Assembly: GCF_000970345.1 (NCBI RefSeq) | Contig: NZ_LAQU01000008.1 | Span: 124,001-188,000, forward strand | Length of the DNA: 64,000 nt | Reading direction: 5' to 3' | From: Robbsia andropogonis | Lineage (GTDB): Bacteria; Pseudomonadota; Gammaproteobacteria; Burkholderiales; Burkholderiaceae | Shown: piece after piece, positions 35,109 through 44,036 of the stretch | Layout of the letters: each line of letters starts with the position of its first letter | Numbering within the stretch: the first letter of the stretch is position 1 | The notes under the pieces: generated by a model | The model's database searches: none | The model's input: only the letters and a program-made list of their open reading frames with translations | What the model was told of the DNA's origin: nothing | Translations under genes and position numbers: made by a program

Positions 35109-35744
35109 ATGTCGTTTCATGCCTGGCTTTTCTTCCTCCCTGCCTGCTTTGCGCTGAACATGTCGTTCGGACCGAACAATGTCCTGTCGGTTTCGAACGG
35201 CGCGCGTAGCGGCATCATGCACGCGGTGTGGGCATCATCAGGCCGGTTGTTGGCATTCACGGTGATGATCACCATTACCGGCCTGGGGCTGAGCACCCTG
35301 TTACTTGCCTCGGCGACGCTCTTTACCATCTTGAAACTGGGAGGCGCGGCGTACTTGATATGGATCGGCATCAGGTTGCTGCGCTCGCGGCCGATAGACA
35401 TGCTTGCCGCAACCGCGTCATCACACCACACACAGAGAACTTTGTCCCAGGATTTCAAGCAGGAGTTCTACGTGGCGGCAGGCAACCCGAAAGCCATCCT
35501 GATTTTCACTGCGTTCCTGCCGCAATTTGTCGACCGTACGCATTACGCGAGCAGCTTTACCGTCATCGGTGCGACGTTTTTGGCGTTGGAGTGGGTTGCG
35601 ATTGCCATATATGCGGCTATTGGCGCACGACTGCGCTCCCTTGCGAAGCATCCGAAAGGTTTCCGTTGGCTAAATCGCGCCAGCGGCGCAATGATGGTCA
35701 GCTTCGGTATATTGCTCGCGATGGTACGCCGACCTGTCGCGTAA
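35109..35744 (+). CDS. LysE/RhtB-family amino acid exporter
   Basis: 211-residue inner-membrane exporter with six hydrophobic segments. The N-terminal half has the LysE-family pattern SFGPNNVLSVSNGARSGIMH followed by GLGLSTLLLASATLFTILKL and the conserved GGAAYLIWIGIRLLRS. The second half shows FYVAAGNPKAILIFTAFLPQ. Family members export basic, neutral or homoserine-type amino acids; the substrate is unknown. It is a single gene divergent from xseA. A divergent LysR/ArgP-type activator, common beside LysE, is absent. Confidence 0.88.
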   Translation: MSFHAWLFFLPACFALNMSFGPNNVLSVSNGARSGIMHAVWASSGRLLAFTVMITITGLGLSTLLLASATLFTILKLGGAAYLIWIGIRLLRSRPIDMLAATASSHHTQRTLSQDFKQEFYVAAGNPKAILIFTAFLPQFVDRTHYASSFTVIGATFLALEWVAIAIYAAIGARLRSLAKHPKGFRWLNRASGAMMVSFGILLAMVRRPVA

Positions 35745-36023
35745 GCGATTTTGCCCATCCCCGCTCGTCGTACGCTCGCTCTTTAAGTGCATGCGGTGGC
35801 GCCAAGAACGCACCTGGTGCTCATGAGCATCGCAACGGCACGGCATCCTTCTCACAAATTCCGCGAATTTCCATCAAATAATTCGAACGTTTGTATTTAT
35901 GCGCAATAATATTGCGCCTTTTGACGCGATGAAGCAATCTGGCACGCAAGAAAACGGTTTCTATCAAGGAATGCCGGCGCGCTGCCGTTAACAGGTAAGC
36001 CCCATGAACACACCGACCTCACG

Positions 36024-36788
36024 ATGACTACCGATTCCGTCCCCGGCCCTGACGCAACCGATCCGTCGCAGGATATAGGCCCGGACTACGAGCAGCGTGA
36101 TCCGTTGCAGATTTCCATGTCCTTGCGCACACTGATGTCGCGACGCGACCGCATGACGGTGGAATTCGCGGAACGACAGTACGTCGCGCACGTGCTCGCG
36201 GTTGACCCGCGCAACGGGACTTTCATGTTTGACTACGGCACTTTGGAAGCCGACAACGAAGCTTTGCTCAAAGCCGACGAATTGACGTTCCGAAGCTTGC
36301 CTGGGGCGCTTCACACCCATTTCACGACGGGCGCCGCGTCGAAAGTACGACTCGACGGGCGGCCTGCATTTGAAGCACGATTCCCGGAGACACTGTTCTA
36401 TGTGCAACGCCGGGAATATTTTCGCGTACCAACGCCGGTGGCGGATCCCTTCGTGGCGCACGGTCCGGCTGCCGCCGGTGGCGCTTTCAGGCTTGAATTG
36501 CAAGACTTATCACTCGGCGGCGTTGCACTGCGGACCTATGAAGCGCGATTCAGCGGACTCGAAATTGGTAGCGTACTTCACGATGTGGCGCTCGAGTTGG
36601 GGCATTTCGGTTCACTGAGCGTCAACCTGGAAATTATCGCACCAAGGCAGGCAACTTCGGAGACAGGCGAAATTCGCTACGTGATTAGTTGCCGCTTTGT
36701 GGAACGCTCCGCCTTGGCGGAGCGTGTATTACAGCGTGTGATCATGCAACTCGAAACGCAGCGTAAGGCACTGGAAGAAAACCTGTGA
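36024..36788 (+). CDS. ycgR: Flagellar brake protein YcgR (PilZ domain)
   Basis: Cyclic-di-GMP effector that slows the flagellar motor. 254 residues in two domains. The N-terminal YcgR/PilZN domain covers about residues 25-125. The C-terminal PilZ domain (about 126-245) carries both c-di-GMP motifs: RREYFR at 129-134 (RxxxR) and DLSLGG at 161-166 (D/NxSxxG). Length and order match E. coli YcgR (244 aa). It stands alone here, away from flagellar clusters. Start at ATG 36024; the region before it has no strong Shine-Dalgarno. It implies the organism is motile. Confidence 0.9.
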   Translation: MTTDSVPGPDATDPSQDIGPDYEQRDPLQISMSLRTLMSRRDRMTVEFAERQYVAHVLAVDPRNGTFMFDYGTLEADNEALLKADELTFRSLPGALHTHFTTGAASKVRLDGRPAFEARFPETLFYVQRREYFRVPTPVADPFVAHGPAAAGGAFRLELQDLSLGGVALRTYEARFSGLEIGSVLHDVALELGHFGSLSVNLEIIAPRQATSETGEIRYVISCRFVERSALAERVLQRVIMQLETQRKALEENL

Positions 36789-36805
36789 TGCCACAGGCAT
36801 TGGCA

Positions 36806-37075
36806 TCACGAAATGGCATAGTTCGGCGTAGCGAACAATCGCCATTTCGACACGAGTTTGGTCATCACGTTTTTCCACTCCATTCGCGAAAACTTCGGAA
36901 ACGGCAATCCGCAATACACGCACCGGATACATGCCACGCTTCCCCAATATCTTAATGAGACGTGTTTTGCAGGTGCACGCTTAAATCGGCTGCCAAAAAT
37001 CACGGCACCAATCCCGTCATTGACCAATGAATTACGTCTATGGATAATCGACGCGGCCTTGTGCTGTCGAGGCAT
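36806..37075 (-). CDS. Possible small cysteine-containing hypothetical protein
   Basis: An 89-codon frame in a locally AT-rich intergenic stretch (the frame opens at 37099). The product is basic, with a CIRCVYC cluster that could be one half of a zinc site and no matching second pair. No family was recognised and no convincing Shine-Dalgarno precedes either start. It converges with ycgR, ending 18 bases away. Confidence 0.25.
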   Translation of the reverse strand: MPRQHKAASIIHRRNSLVNDGIGAVIFGSRFKRAPAKHVSLRYWGSVACIRCVYCGLPFPKFSRMEWKNVMTKLVSKWRLFATPNYAIS

Positions 37076-37220
37076 TTGATTTTCTTTTTTGACAAGCATT
37101 TACGTTTTTACCGAAAGAAAATAAGGTAACGGTACCCTTTTAAGAAAATCGTTGCTTTATCAGAAGCGCCGCGATAAACAATGAGAATAAGAACGCAACA
37201 CGCATCCCAGGGAAAATGTC

Positions 37221-38162
37221 ATGCTGGCCCGGTTGTTGAATTCGCCTCGCAAGCTCGTCAAACGTACAAGGCAATTGCTGCATTTCGTGTCACATCGCGC
37301 CGAGCATGCCGAATATTTGCATGTCATCCGCATGGCGCGGCAAGCCGGTGTTGCGTCAGATGATAAATTGATCGACCTGAAATATCTTGGCGTCTATCTC
37401 TCGGAATTCATGAACACCGAGGCACGTCGCCAGATTTTAATGCATCACTATGGATTCCTGACGCGCAAAATCACCGATCCTCGCCTCGGTGCACGATGGA
37501 CCACCGGTGCGACGCTATGGGAGCGCCGTGACGAAGCACTGGGACATGCCTTCAACATCGTCGTCGAACAGTCAGCGCTTTCGCCGATGGAAGGCGAAAG
37601 CCAACTGCGTTTTACGATGGGTGATCTGACATTGTGCACGCTGACGTTCTCGTTCTTGCGCGGCCGCGACATCAATTTGCCGCACGGCGAAGTGATCTTC
37701 ATCGGCGGTGTACAAGGGGGCGTCGACTGCCGCGAGCAGATCCGCATGGCGGCAAAGTCCAATGGCGAAATCGTGCCCAACGCGATGTTGCTGGTTGCGT
37801 CGAAAGCCCTGGCGCAAGCGATGGGCATTGGCTATATCGTTGGCGTGTCGTCCGACGGCCAAGCCGCGATGGGCTATGCTGGCGAGAAAATCTCCTTGAA
37901 TTACGATGCGATGTGGCAGGAAGCCGGTGCAATTCACACTGATAACGGCTATTTCGTAGTCGTTCCGGGCGCTTTGGAAAAACCTCTTGACGCCATTCGC
38001 AGCAAGCACCGCACGCGCACCTTGCGCAAGCGTCAGTTGAAGACCGAGATTAACGCAGAGATTCAAAAAAGGGTGCGCGAATTGTTCGGCCTGCAAGACG
38101 AGAGCCCATGGAACAATCATCCAATCGCTTCCACCACGCCCACTCAGCCGTTGCGGCAATGA
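37221..38162 (+). CDS. VirK/YbjX family protein (DUF535)
   Basis: 313-residue cytoplasmic protein of the VirK/YbjX (DUF535) family. Recognisable blocks: LTRKITDPRLGARW, VVEQSALSPMEGESQLRFTM, FIGGVQGG, GEIVPNAMLLVASKALAQAM and GYIVGVSSDGQAAMGYAGEK. In Shigella and Salmonella VirK/YbjX are linked to the cell envelope, PhoP control and resistance to host peptides; the biochemical role is unknown. The upstream region is AT-rich, as often found for PhoP-regulated genes, but no clear PhoP box was identified. The last ~20 residues are Pro/Thr-rich and variable. Confidence 0.83.
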   Translation: MLARLLNSPRKLVKRTRQLLHFVSHRAEHAEYLHVIRMARQAGVASDDKLIDLKYLGVYLSEFMNTEARRQILMHHYGFLTRKITDPRLGARWTTGATLWERRDEALGHAFNIVVEQSALSPMEGESQLRFTMGDLTLCTLTFSFLRGRDINLPHGEVIFIGGVQGGVDCREQIRMAAKSNGEIVPNAMLLVASKALAQAMGIGYIVGVSSDGQAAMGYAGEKISLNYDAMWQEAGAIHTDNGYFVVVPGALEKPLDAIRSKHRTRTLRKRQLKTEINAEIQKRVRELFGLQDESPWNNHPIASTTPTQPLRQ

Positions 38163-38295
38163 CAGCGGCGGCGCCTTATTGGCCGGCACGACAAACATGC
38201 CAATGTGCCTTTTTCACTATGGGCCGCGCGGAAACTTTTCTACCCACCCTGGTTTTTTGCGATAGTCTCGAAACGATCCTGACAGGAGCATCACG

Positions 38296-38445
38296 ATGGC
38301 CGACGAAGGCAGTGGCACCCGCTACGTTGCGCGCGTGCTGCTTCTGGACGAAGCGGCACGTGAACGGCACGAAAAGCTTGGCTTGCATGATGGATGTAAC
38401 GCGATGATCACACAGCTTGACGATTTTGCCGTTACGCTGAAATAA
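38296..38445 (+). pseudogene. C-terminal remnant of an SRPBCC/AHSA1-type protein
   Basis: A 49-codon frame, ATG to TAA, with AGGAG 8 bases upstream. The product (GSGTRYVARVLLLDEAARER then HEKLGLHDGCNAMITQLDDF) matches the C-terminal helix region of SRPBCC/AHSA1 proteins, typically ...TRYxARV..., HEKMGFHDGW..., QL. The first ~100 residues of that fold are missing and no matching sequence was found upstream, so it is most likely a decayed gene. The intact start and ribosome site leave room for a short translated peptide. The GST gene begins 22 bases downstream. Confidence 0.5.
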
Positions 38446-38467
38446 CGGTATCGACCAGGAGCCTCCG

Positions 38468-39109
38468 ATGTTGAAAATCCACCACCTCGGCCACTCTCAA
38501 TCCGAGCGCATACTCTGGCTCTGCGAAGAACTCGACGTGCCGTACGAGATTGAAAAATACACACGTGACCCGATTACCCGTCTATCCCCGCCGGAATTGA
38601 AAGCCTTGCATCCGCTGGGAGCATCACCGCTGTTGGAAACCAACGGCCTGATACTTGCGGAGTCGGCTGCAATCGTCGAGTATATTCTGGCTAAATTCGG
38701 CAATGGAAGGTTGCAGCATGGGCCCGATCACCCTGGTTTCGCGCCGTATCTCTACTGGTTCCACTTTGCAAACGGCAATCTGCAACCCGTGATCATGCGC
38801 GCGTTGACTGCCGAACGCTGCGGTCTCGCCAACGATCACCCGACCATCAAGGCAACGCAGGAACGCCTTGCAAAAGTGCTGGCGCTGATGAATGACCATC
38901 TGTCCCGAAATGCTTGTCTCGCAGGCGACGCGTTCACCGCAGCCGACATCATGACCGTCTTTTCGCTGACGACCATGCGCTTGTTTTATCCGATCGATCT
39001 CGCGCCCTATCCCGCCATTCGCACCTATTTGCAACGGATGGGCGAGCGCCCCGCGTATCGGCGTGCAATGGCCAAAGGCGATCCGGACCTGACACCGATG
39101 TTGGCCTAA
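38468..39109 (+). CDS. Glutathione S-transferase family protein
   Basis: 213-residue cytosolic GST. The thioredoxin-like N-terminal domain (residues 1-80) shows LGHSQSERILWLCEELDVPY, the cis-proline segment ASPLLETNG and the glutathione-contacting ESAAIVEYIL. The helical C-terminal domain includes LAGDAFTAADIMTVFSLTTM, with the conserved N-capping Ser/Asp motif. It resembles bacterial GSTs of detoxification type; substrate unknown. AGGAG lies 6 bases before the ATG. It is preceded by the SRPBCC remnant on the same strand. Confidence 0.9.
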   Translation: MLKIHHLGHSQSERILWLCEELDVPYEIEKYTRDPITRLSPPELKALHPLGASPLLETNGLILAESAAIVEYILAKFGNGRLQHGPDHPGFAPYLYWFHFANGNLQPVIMRALTAERCGLANDHPTIKATQERLAKVLALMNDHLSRNACLAGDAFTAADIMTVFSLTTMRLFYPIDLAPYPAIRTYLQRMGERPAYRRAMAKGDPDLTPMLA

Positions 39110-39211
39110 ATTCGCTTTTTGCATGAGCTATTCCCGGGCAGTCCAGGCGCATTTTCGTATGCAGCTTCGATACGCTAGGTATCATGATGCCGATCAACAC
39201 GGGAGATTTAC

Positions 39212-39769
39212 ATGAACGTTCGCGATGCCGCCGCCGAACACCTCGAAGGCATTACGGCTATTTATAACCACGCCGTGGAACACACCACAGCGATCTGGAA
39301 CGATGTGACGGTAGATGTGGCTAATCGCGCCGCATGGCTCACGTCTCGTCGAGAAACCGGCTATCCGGTATTGGTTGCCGTGGATGAACACAATACCGTT
39401 CTAGGTTATGCCTCGTTCGGCGATTGGCGCGCATTCGATGGATATCGCTATACGGTCGAACATTCGGTATACGTCCGGAGCGATCAGCGCGGCCAAGGCA
39501 TTGGCAAAACATTAATGGACGCACTGATCTGCCGTGCGCAAGCGCTCGGCAAGCACATCATGGTCGCGGCGATCGAAGCGAACAACAAAGGTTCGGTGCG
39601 CTTGCACGAGAAATTGGGATTCGTGCAAGTGGGCCACATGAAAGAAGTCGGCACCAAATTCGGCGTCTGGCTCGACCTTGCCTTCATGCAATTGCTGCTG
39701 GACACGCGTCCAATGCCAGATCAACCTTCTGCCGGCATGCAGCACACATCTCACGCCTTTCGGCCATGA
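39212..39769 (+). CDS. GNAT N-acetyltransferase (phosphinothricin/methionine-sulfone type)
   Basis: 185-residue GNAT enzyme. It begins VRDAAAEHLEGITAIYNHAV, as in the Pat/MddA (YncA) subfamily, which acetylates phosphinothricin, methionine sulfoximine and methionine sulfone. The acetyl-CoA pocket is SVYVRSDQRGQGIGKTLMDA (Q/RxxGxG/A) near residues 90-108, followed by AIEANNKGSVRLHEKLGF and VGTKFGVWLDLAFMQ. GGGAG lies 8 bases before the ATG. Its last codon overlaps the start of the following AAA+ ATPase by 4 bases (ATGA), so the genes are translationally linked although their functions look unrelated. Confidence 0.88.
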   Translation: MNVRDAAAEHLEGITAIYNHAVEHTTAIWNDVTVDVANRAAWLTSRRETGYPVLVAVDEHNTVLGYASFGDWRAFDGYRYTVEHSVYVRSDQRGQGIGKTLMDALICRAQALGKHIMVAAIEANNKGSVRLHEKLGFVQVGHMKEVGTKFGVWLDLAFMQLLLDTRPMPDQPSAGMQHTSHAFRP

Positions 39770-40992
39770 CTATTCGCCATTCTCCGTCCGCTTCCCTTCT
39801 TGCACCCGACGACGCATTACTCGGAGAATATGCACATCCGGGCAATGAGGGTGCGGGACGCTGGCATGTCTCCCGCTCCGATCGTCCGAATCTTTACCGA
39901 ATACAGCATGGGCTACCCGGACAATCGGTCAAGGTGGACACCGTCGTCGATCTCGATAATCTACACGCGAAGCTCAACAAATGGCAACGCGAGGGATTCG
40001 TCAAACGCACTGTCGATCGCGATACATCGTCTTTTTCGCATCCCACTTTCATGCCGGATCTCCGTGACGCGGCAGCACGCTTGCACGCCGTGGAGCGCGC
40101 GAACGATCGCGCTGGCGTGACCATCGGCCACGTGGTGGTGCCGACCGGCACGGGCGGTCCCTTGGTGCCTCCCGTCAACAATGCCTATCTGTTCGCCGCA
40201 CGCTCGGACGACGTGCTGCGAGACGTCAACGAGAATCGGCGCATCATGTTGATCGGCCATACCGGCACCGGCAAGACAAGCCTGATCGAACAGGCCGCGG
40301 CACGTTGCAAGCAAGGGGTGCTGCGCGCCAATATGAACGGCCAGACGAGCGTAGGCGATTTTGTCGGCTTCTGGACCGTCAAGGGCGGCGAGACGGTATG
40401 GGTCGATGGTGTGCTGCCCATCGCGATGCGACAAGGCCTGTGGCTGATCATCGACGAGATCGATTTCGCGGAGCCGGCCATCCTCTCTGTCCTGACCGCG
40501 GTGCTGGAACCGGGTGGCAACCTGATGCTGAAGGAGAAAGGCAACGAGATCATCGCGCCGCATCCTGCATTCCGTCTTTTCGCCACAGCCAACGCCGTTG
40601 GTGCGATGAGCCGCTTCCGGCACTTGTATCAAGGGGCCAACCTGATGAACGAGGCATTTCTTGATCGTTGGCGCGTCTATCTGATCGACTATCTCTCGCC
40701 CGAGGACGAAGCCGTCGTACTGCGTCAGACGTTCAACAGCCTGTCCGACGGCATGGCCCGCACGCTTGCGGCCATCGCCGCGGACTGTCGGGCGGCTTTT
40801 ATCCGCGAAGACATCGGCAGCGCTTTCTCCACGAGACGGCTGCTTGACTGGACCGCGATGATGTTGCGTACCGGCGACCCGGAGATCGCGGCGGGACCGA
40901 CGATCTATGCGAAGGTGGATGCCGAGGACGCCGCATTGATCGGCAGCATCATCCGGCACCATATCGCCATCGATATCGAAGGCGATGCCTGA
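39766..40992 (+). CDS. CobS-like AAA+ ATPase (MoxR/CobS class)
   Basis: 408-residue AAA+ ATPase of the CobS/NorQ/MoxR class. Walker A GHTGTGKTS is at residues 164-172 and Walker B LWLIIDEID at 225-233, with sensor and arginine-finger region LFATANAVGAMSRFRHLYQG. In aerobic cobalamin synthesis CobS works with CobT and CobN to insert cobalt. Here only a CobT-like gene follows and no CobN-like gene is in the window. The N-terminal ~130 residues are specific to this protein. The ATG at 39766 overlaps the GNAT stop; the longer open frame upstream lies inside the GNAT gene. The pair may be a metal-insertion or protein-remodelling chaperone. Confidence 0.85.
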   Translation: MTIRHSPSASLLAPDDALLGEYAHPGNEGAGRWHVSRSDRPNLYRIQHGLPGQSVKVDTVVDLDNLHAKLNKWQREGFVKRTVDRDTSSFSHPTFMPDLRDAAARLHAVERANDRAGVTIGHVVVPTGTGGPLVPPVNNAYLFAARSDDVLRDVNENRRIMLIGHTGTGKTSLIEQAAARCKQGVLRANMNGQTSVGDFVGFWTVKGGETVWVDGVLPIAMRQGLWLIIDEIDFAEPAILSVLTAVLEPGGNLMLKEKGNEIIAPHPAFRLFATANAVGAMSRFRHLYQGANLMNEAFLDRWRVYLIDYLSPEDEAVVLRQTFNSLSDGMARTLAAIAADCRAAFIREDIGSAFSTRRLLDWTAMMLRTGDPEIAAGPTIYAKVDAEDAALIGSIIRHHIAIDIEGDA

Positions 40993-42706
40993 TTCTCCGC
41001 TCACGTCAGAACATGCGCTTGCCGACCACCTGTCGAAGGTGGCGCGCACCCTGATTGGCGTCAATGACGCAACGGTCGTCTTCACTGCCGGCAGCGCGTC
41101 GCGGGATGGCCGGTACATCACGCTGCCGGCACGATTGATCGACGAGAGGGCATCGCTCGCGACGATGATCGGCTATGTCGATCAGCTCGCTGCCAGAGCC
41201 TGCTTCAGCGACATGCCGGCAATCGATGCGTTGCGCACGCCGATGCTACGCAGCCTAGCCCAGGTTCTCGACGATCACCGTACCGCGGCGCGACTGACGG
41301 CGCGTCACCCTGGCGCGCGATGCTTCATCGCCGCGGCACGGGCGGAGCAGGCACGACAGATGCGCCAACGCTGGCCCGATCTGCCCTGGCGGCAACGCTT
41401 AATCTGGCACATCGAACAAACACTCTGGCAGACAACCCCTACCATCGATGATCCGGATGCGGAAAGCCGACGGGTTCTCGATGGCATCGCGGATATTCTT
41501 GTCGCGGCGCGTACCGCGTCATCGACATTCGACAGCATTCGTTTTGCGTTCGCTCTGGCCGCTCGCGTCCGTGCGCTGAACACCGATGGCGTCAATGCGA
41601 TGATGTTCGTCCCGGACGGCGACAGCGGTGGTGACGCAGCGGACGGATCGGATGACGACGTGGGCGACACCTTGCCTGATGCAGACAGAACGCGGCCGCC
41701 ACAAGCTGGCGACGCGGCGGCAGGTGCGCTCGCCGACTCGGCGGAATCAGCGAGGGCGCCGTCGGCGGGCGATGTTGCCGACCGTGCTTCCGCGCCGCCG
41801 GGAGCAATGCCGTTGAACCACTCGATTCCGATCACCACGGCTTTCGATACGGTCACCGATGTAACCGGGCAAGGTGCCCCGCTGGCCTGGCGCCGACTGC
41901 GCAATGCGGCGCGCGCGCAGACCGCGCCGTTACGGGCAGCACTCGAACGCGTCTTGCAGTCCGAGGAAGCCACGCACTGGCGAAGCGAACAGGAGCGTGG
42001 CGAACTCAATCGCGCGGCGTTGTTCCGGTTTGCGGCATTCCCAGGATATCGCACGCCGTTCCAGACCCGACGCCTCATGCCCACGCGCGATACCGCGATC
42101 ACCCTGCTGGTCGACCGGAGCGGATCAATGGCCGCCAGCAAGATTGCGCTCGCGCGCCTCTGCGTGGCGGCATTGAGTGACGCGGTGACGCGGCTTGGAT
42201 TTGCATGCGAGGTATTGGGCTACTGTTCGGTGGAAGATCCGGAAATGCGCGATTTCTATCACCGCTGGCGCGACGCCGGAAATCAGCCGGAAGGGTATAA
42301 CCGCTTCGTCGAGAAATTGGATCTCCAAATCTACAAGCGCTTTGATTCCCATAACCTGTCCGGCATCGCCTGCATCGAATGCGGTCATGAAAATCCAGAC
42401 GGCGAAGCGCTTAGCTGGGCGGCAACACGACTGATGGACCGCCGCGAACGACGCCACGTGATGATGGTGTTCTCCGACGGCTATCCCTCGACCGCGGACG
42501 GCGACCCGGCCCTGCTGGGTTCCGACCTGAAGCGACGGGTGGAGGAATGGCGCATGCAAGGCGTTGCGCTGGTCGGCGTCGGTATCCTCAACGATGCCGT
42601 CGAGTCGTTCTATCCCTTGACCGCCGTGGTAGACACGTTACAGGACCTGCCGGATAGCGCCTTTACCTTGCTCGGCAAGGCTTTGCTGAAGCGGCGCCAT
42701 CGCTGA
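40985..42706 (+). CDS. CobT-like VWA-domain protein
   Basis: 573-residue partner of the CobS-like ATPase; its start overlaps that gene by 8 bases. The N-terminal helical region (1-205) is followed by an acidic, low-complexity Asp/Ala linker (208-275) and a C-terminal von Willebrand A domain (about 365-570). The domain has a MIDAS metal site DRSGS at 377-381 and the CobT-type block NPDGEALSWAATRLMDRRER, then VFSDGYPS. In cobaltochelatase CobT binds CobS and substrate. With no CobN, corrin or other cobalamin gene nearby, another client is likely. The acidic linker is usual for CobT proteins. Confidence 0.85.
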   Translation: MPDSPLTSEHALADHLSKVARTLIGVNDATVVFTAGSASRDGRYITLPARLIDERASLATMIGYVDQLAARACFSDMPAIDALRTPMLRSLAQVLDDHRTAARLTARHPGARCFIAAARAEQARQMRQRWPDLPWRQRLIWHIEQTLWQTTPTIDDPDAESRRVLDGIADILVAARTASSTFDSIRFAFALAARVRALNTDGVNAMMFVPDGDSGGDAADGSDDDVGDTLPDADRTRPPQAGDAAAGALADSAESARAPSAGDVADRASAPPGAMPLNHSIPITTAFDTVTDVTGQGAPLAWRRLRNAARAQTAPLRAALERVLQSEEATHWRSEQERGELNRAALFRFAAFPGYRTPFQTRRLMPTRDTAITLLVDRSGSMAASKIALARLCVAALSDAVTRLGFACEVLGYCSVEDPEMRDFYHRWRDAGNQPEGYNRFVEKLDLQIYKRFDSHNLSGIACIECGHENPDGEALSWAATRLMDRRERRHVMMVFSDGYPSTADGDPALLGSDLKRRVEEWRMQGVALVGVGILNDAVESFYPLTAVVDTLQDLPDSAFTLLGKALLKRRHR

Positions 42707-42897
42707 CATTTGCATAGGGAGTGTCTCGCCGTCAGGCGAACACCCGCCTGATCCGCCTAAAACCATCTCCTCAGGTCCAACGCCCGCCACGCACCATCCG
42801 TACTTGCATAATCCGTTGGAAAGTGAAATGCTGCACGACCGGCAATGCATGGTATTGCCCAAGCTTCATCGTGGACGTGTGATGTCGAGGAGACGCT

Positions 42898-43761
42898 TTG
42901 CCCCAACGAAATGAGACCTCATCGCGGACGGCATCGCTGGCGTCCCTTGCGGCAATCGCCGGCATGGTGTCCGTACAGACCGGCGCGGCCTTTGCCAAGA
43001 CGCTGTTCCCGATGGTGGGCCCGGAAGGCATGGCGGCACTCCGCCTGGCGCTGTCGGCGGTGTTGCTTGCCGCCCTGATCCGTCCATGGCGTTGCTGGCG
43101 CACGCCGGGCATCTGGCCTGCGTTAATAGGCTATGGTGTCACGCTGGGCCTGATGAACCTGATGATCTATCACGCCTTCGCCACCATCCCGGTCAGCATC
43201 GCGGTATCGATCGAGGTGATTGGCCCACTCGGCGTGGCGTTGCTCTTGTCCCGGAGAAGGATCGACCTGGTATGGATTGCGTTATCCGTTGTGGGCTTGT
43301 GTCTGTTGCCCTTTAGCGCACTAGGTGGCTGCCTGGATCCACGGGGCATTGGTTTCGCACTGGCCGCGGCGCTATGCTGGGCCTTGTACATGACCTTCGG
43401 CGCCCGTGTCGCCCATCTGGGTACCCGAGCAGTGGCCAGCGGGATGTTGATCGCCGCCAGTTTCGCCGTCCCGATTGGCGTGCATCAGGCGGGCGCGACA
43501 CTATGGCAAGGACCTGTCCTGGCGATCGGTTTTGCGGTCGCGTTACTGTCGAGCATGATTCCGTATCTACTGGACATGTTTGCACTGCACGCCCTGCCGT
43601 CTCGCGTTTTTGGCGTACTGATGAGTGCATCTCCCGCAATCGCCGCACTGGCAAGCTGGATCGTGCTGGGCGAGACATTAAGCCCCTGGCAATGTCTCGG
43701 CATCGGTGCGATCACCGTGGCCTGTGCGGGAAGTGCGCGGTTTTCGCGACACCGGACCTGA
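42898..43761 (+). CDS. RhtA-like EamA-family amino acid exporter
   Basis: 287-residue inner-membrane exporter with ten predicted helices in two EamA repeats. It matches RhtA (threonine/homoserine exporter), e.g. GAAFAKTLFPMVGPEGMAAL and RLALSAVLLAALIRPWR in the first half and MSASPAIAALASWIVLGE in the second. It starts at TTG 42898: GAGGAG ends 5 bases upstream and no ATG or GTG lies between. The rare start may limit translation. It stands alone, with 191 bases before it that hold no recognised gene. Confidence 0.85.
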   Translation: MPQRNETSSRTASLASLAAIAGMVSVQTGAAFAKTLFPMVGPEGMAALRLALSAVLLAALIRPWRCWRTPGIWPALIGYGVTLGLMNLMIYHAFATIPVSIAVSIEVIGPLGVALLLSRRRIDLVWIALSVVGLCLLPFSALGGCLDPRGIGFALAAALCWALYMTFGARVAHLGTRAVASGMLIAASFAVPIGVHQAGATLWQGPVLAIGFAVALLSSMIPYLLDMFALHALPSRVFGVLMSASPAIAALASWIVLGETLSPWQCLGIGAITVACAGSARFSRHRT

Positions 43762-44036
43762 CGGCGTCCAATAGGGTAAGCCGACGCCGCGCGGATCCGG
43801 CGTTTCGCCAAGGTCGATACCTATTTTCTCAGCTTGTTTCGCACCGAGGACGCACTGCCATCATTCCTGCGCTACACTGAATTTGACTTTAGCCGTGAAC
43901 GTTCGCCAATTCGAGGTATTTTGCCGGAAGCGACTGGAGACAACGGGGCACTGATACGCTATCCGAATGGATGCCACATCGCTGCCCCGGCCGTCGGCAG
44001 CGGACGACATATCAACAAAAAAAGCGAGCCTCGACC

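Noticed and set aside
39961-41121. 386-codon antisense frame over the CobS-like gene
   Set aside because: Sense strand has Walker motifs and family similarity; the antisense product has no recognisable features.
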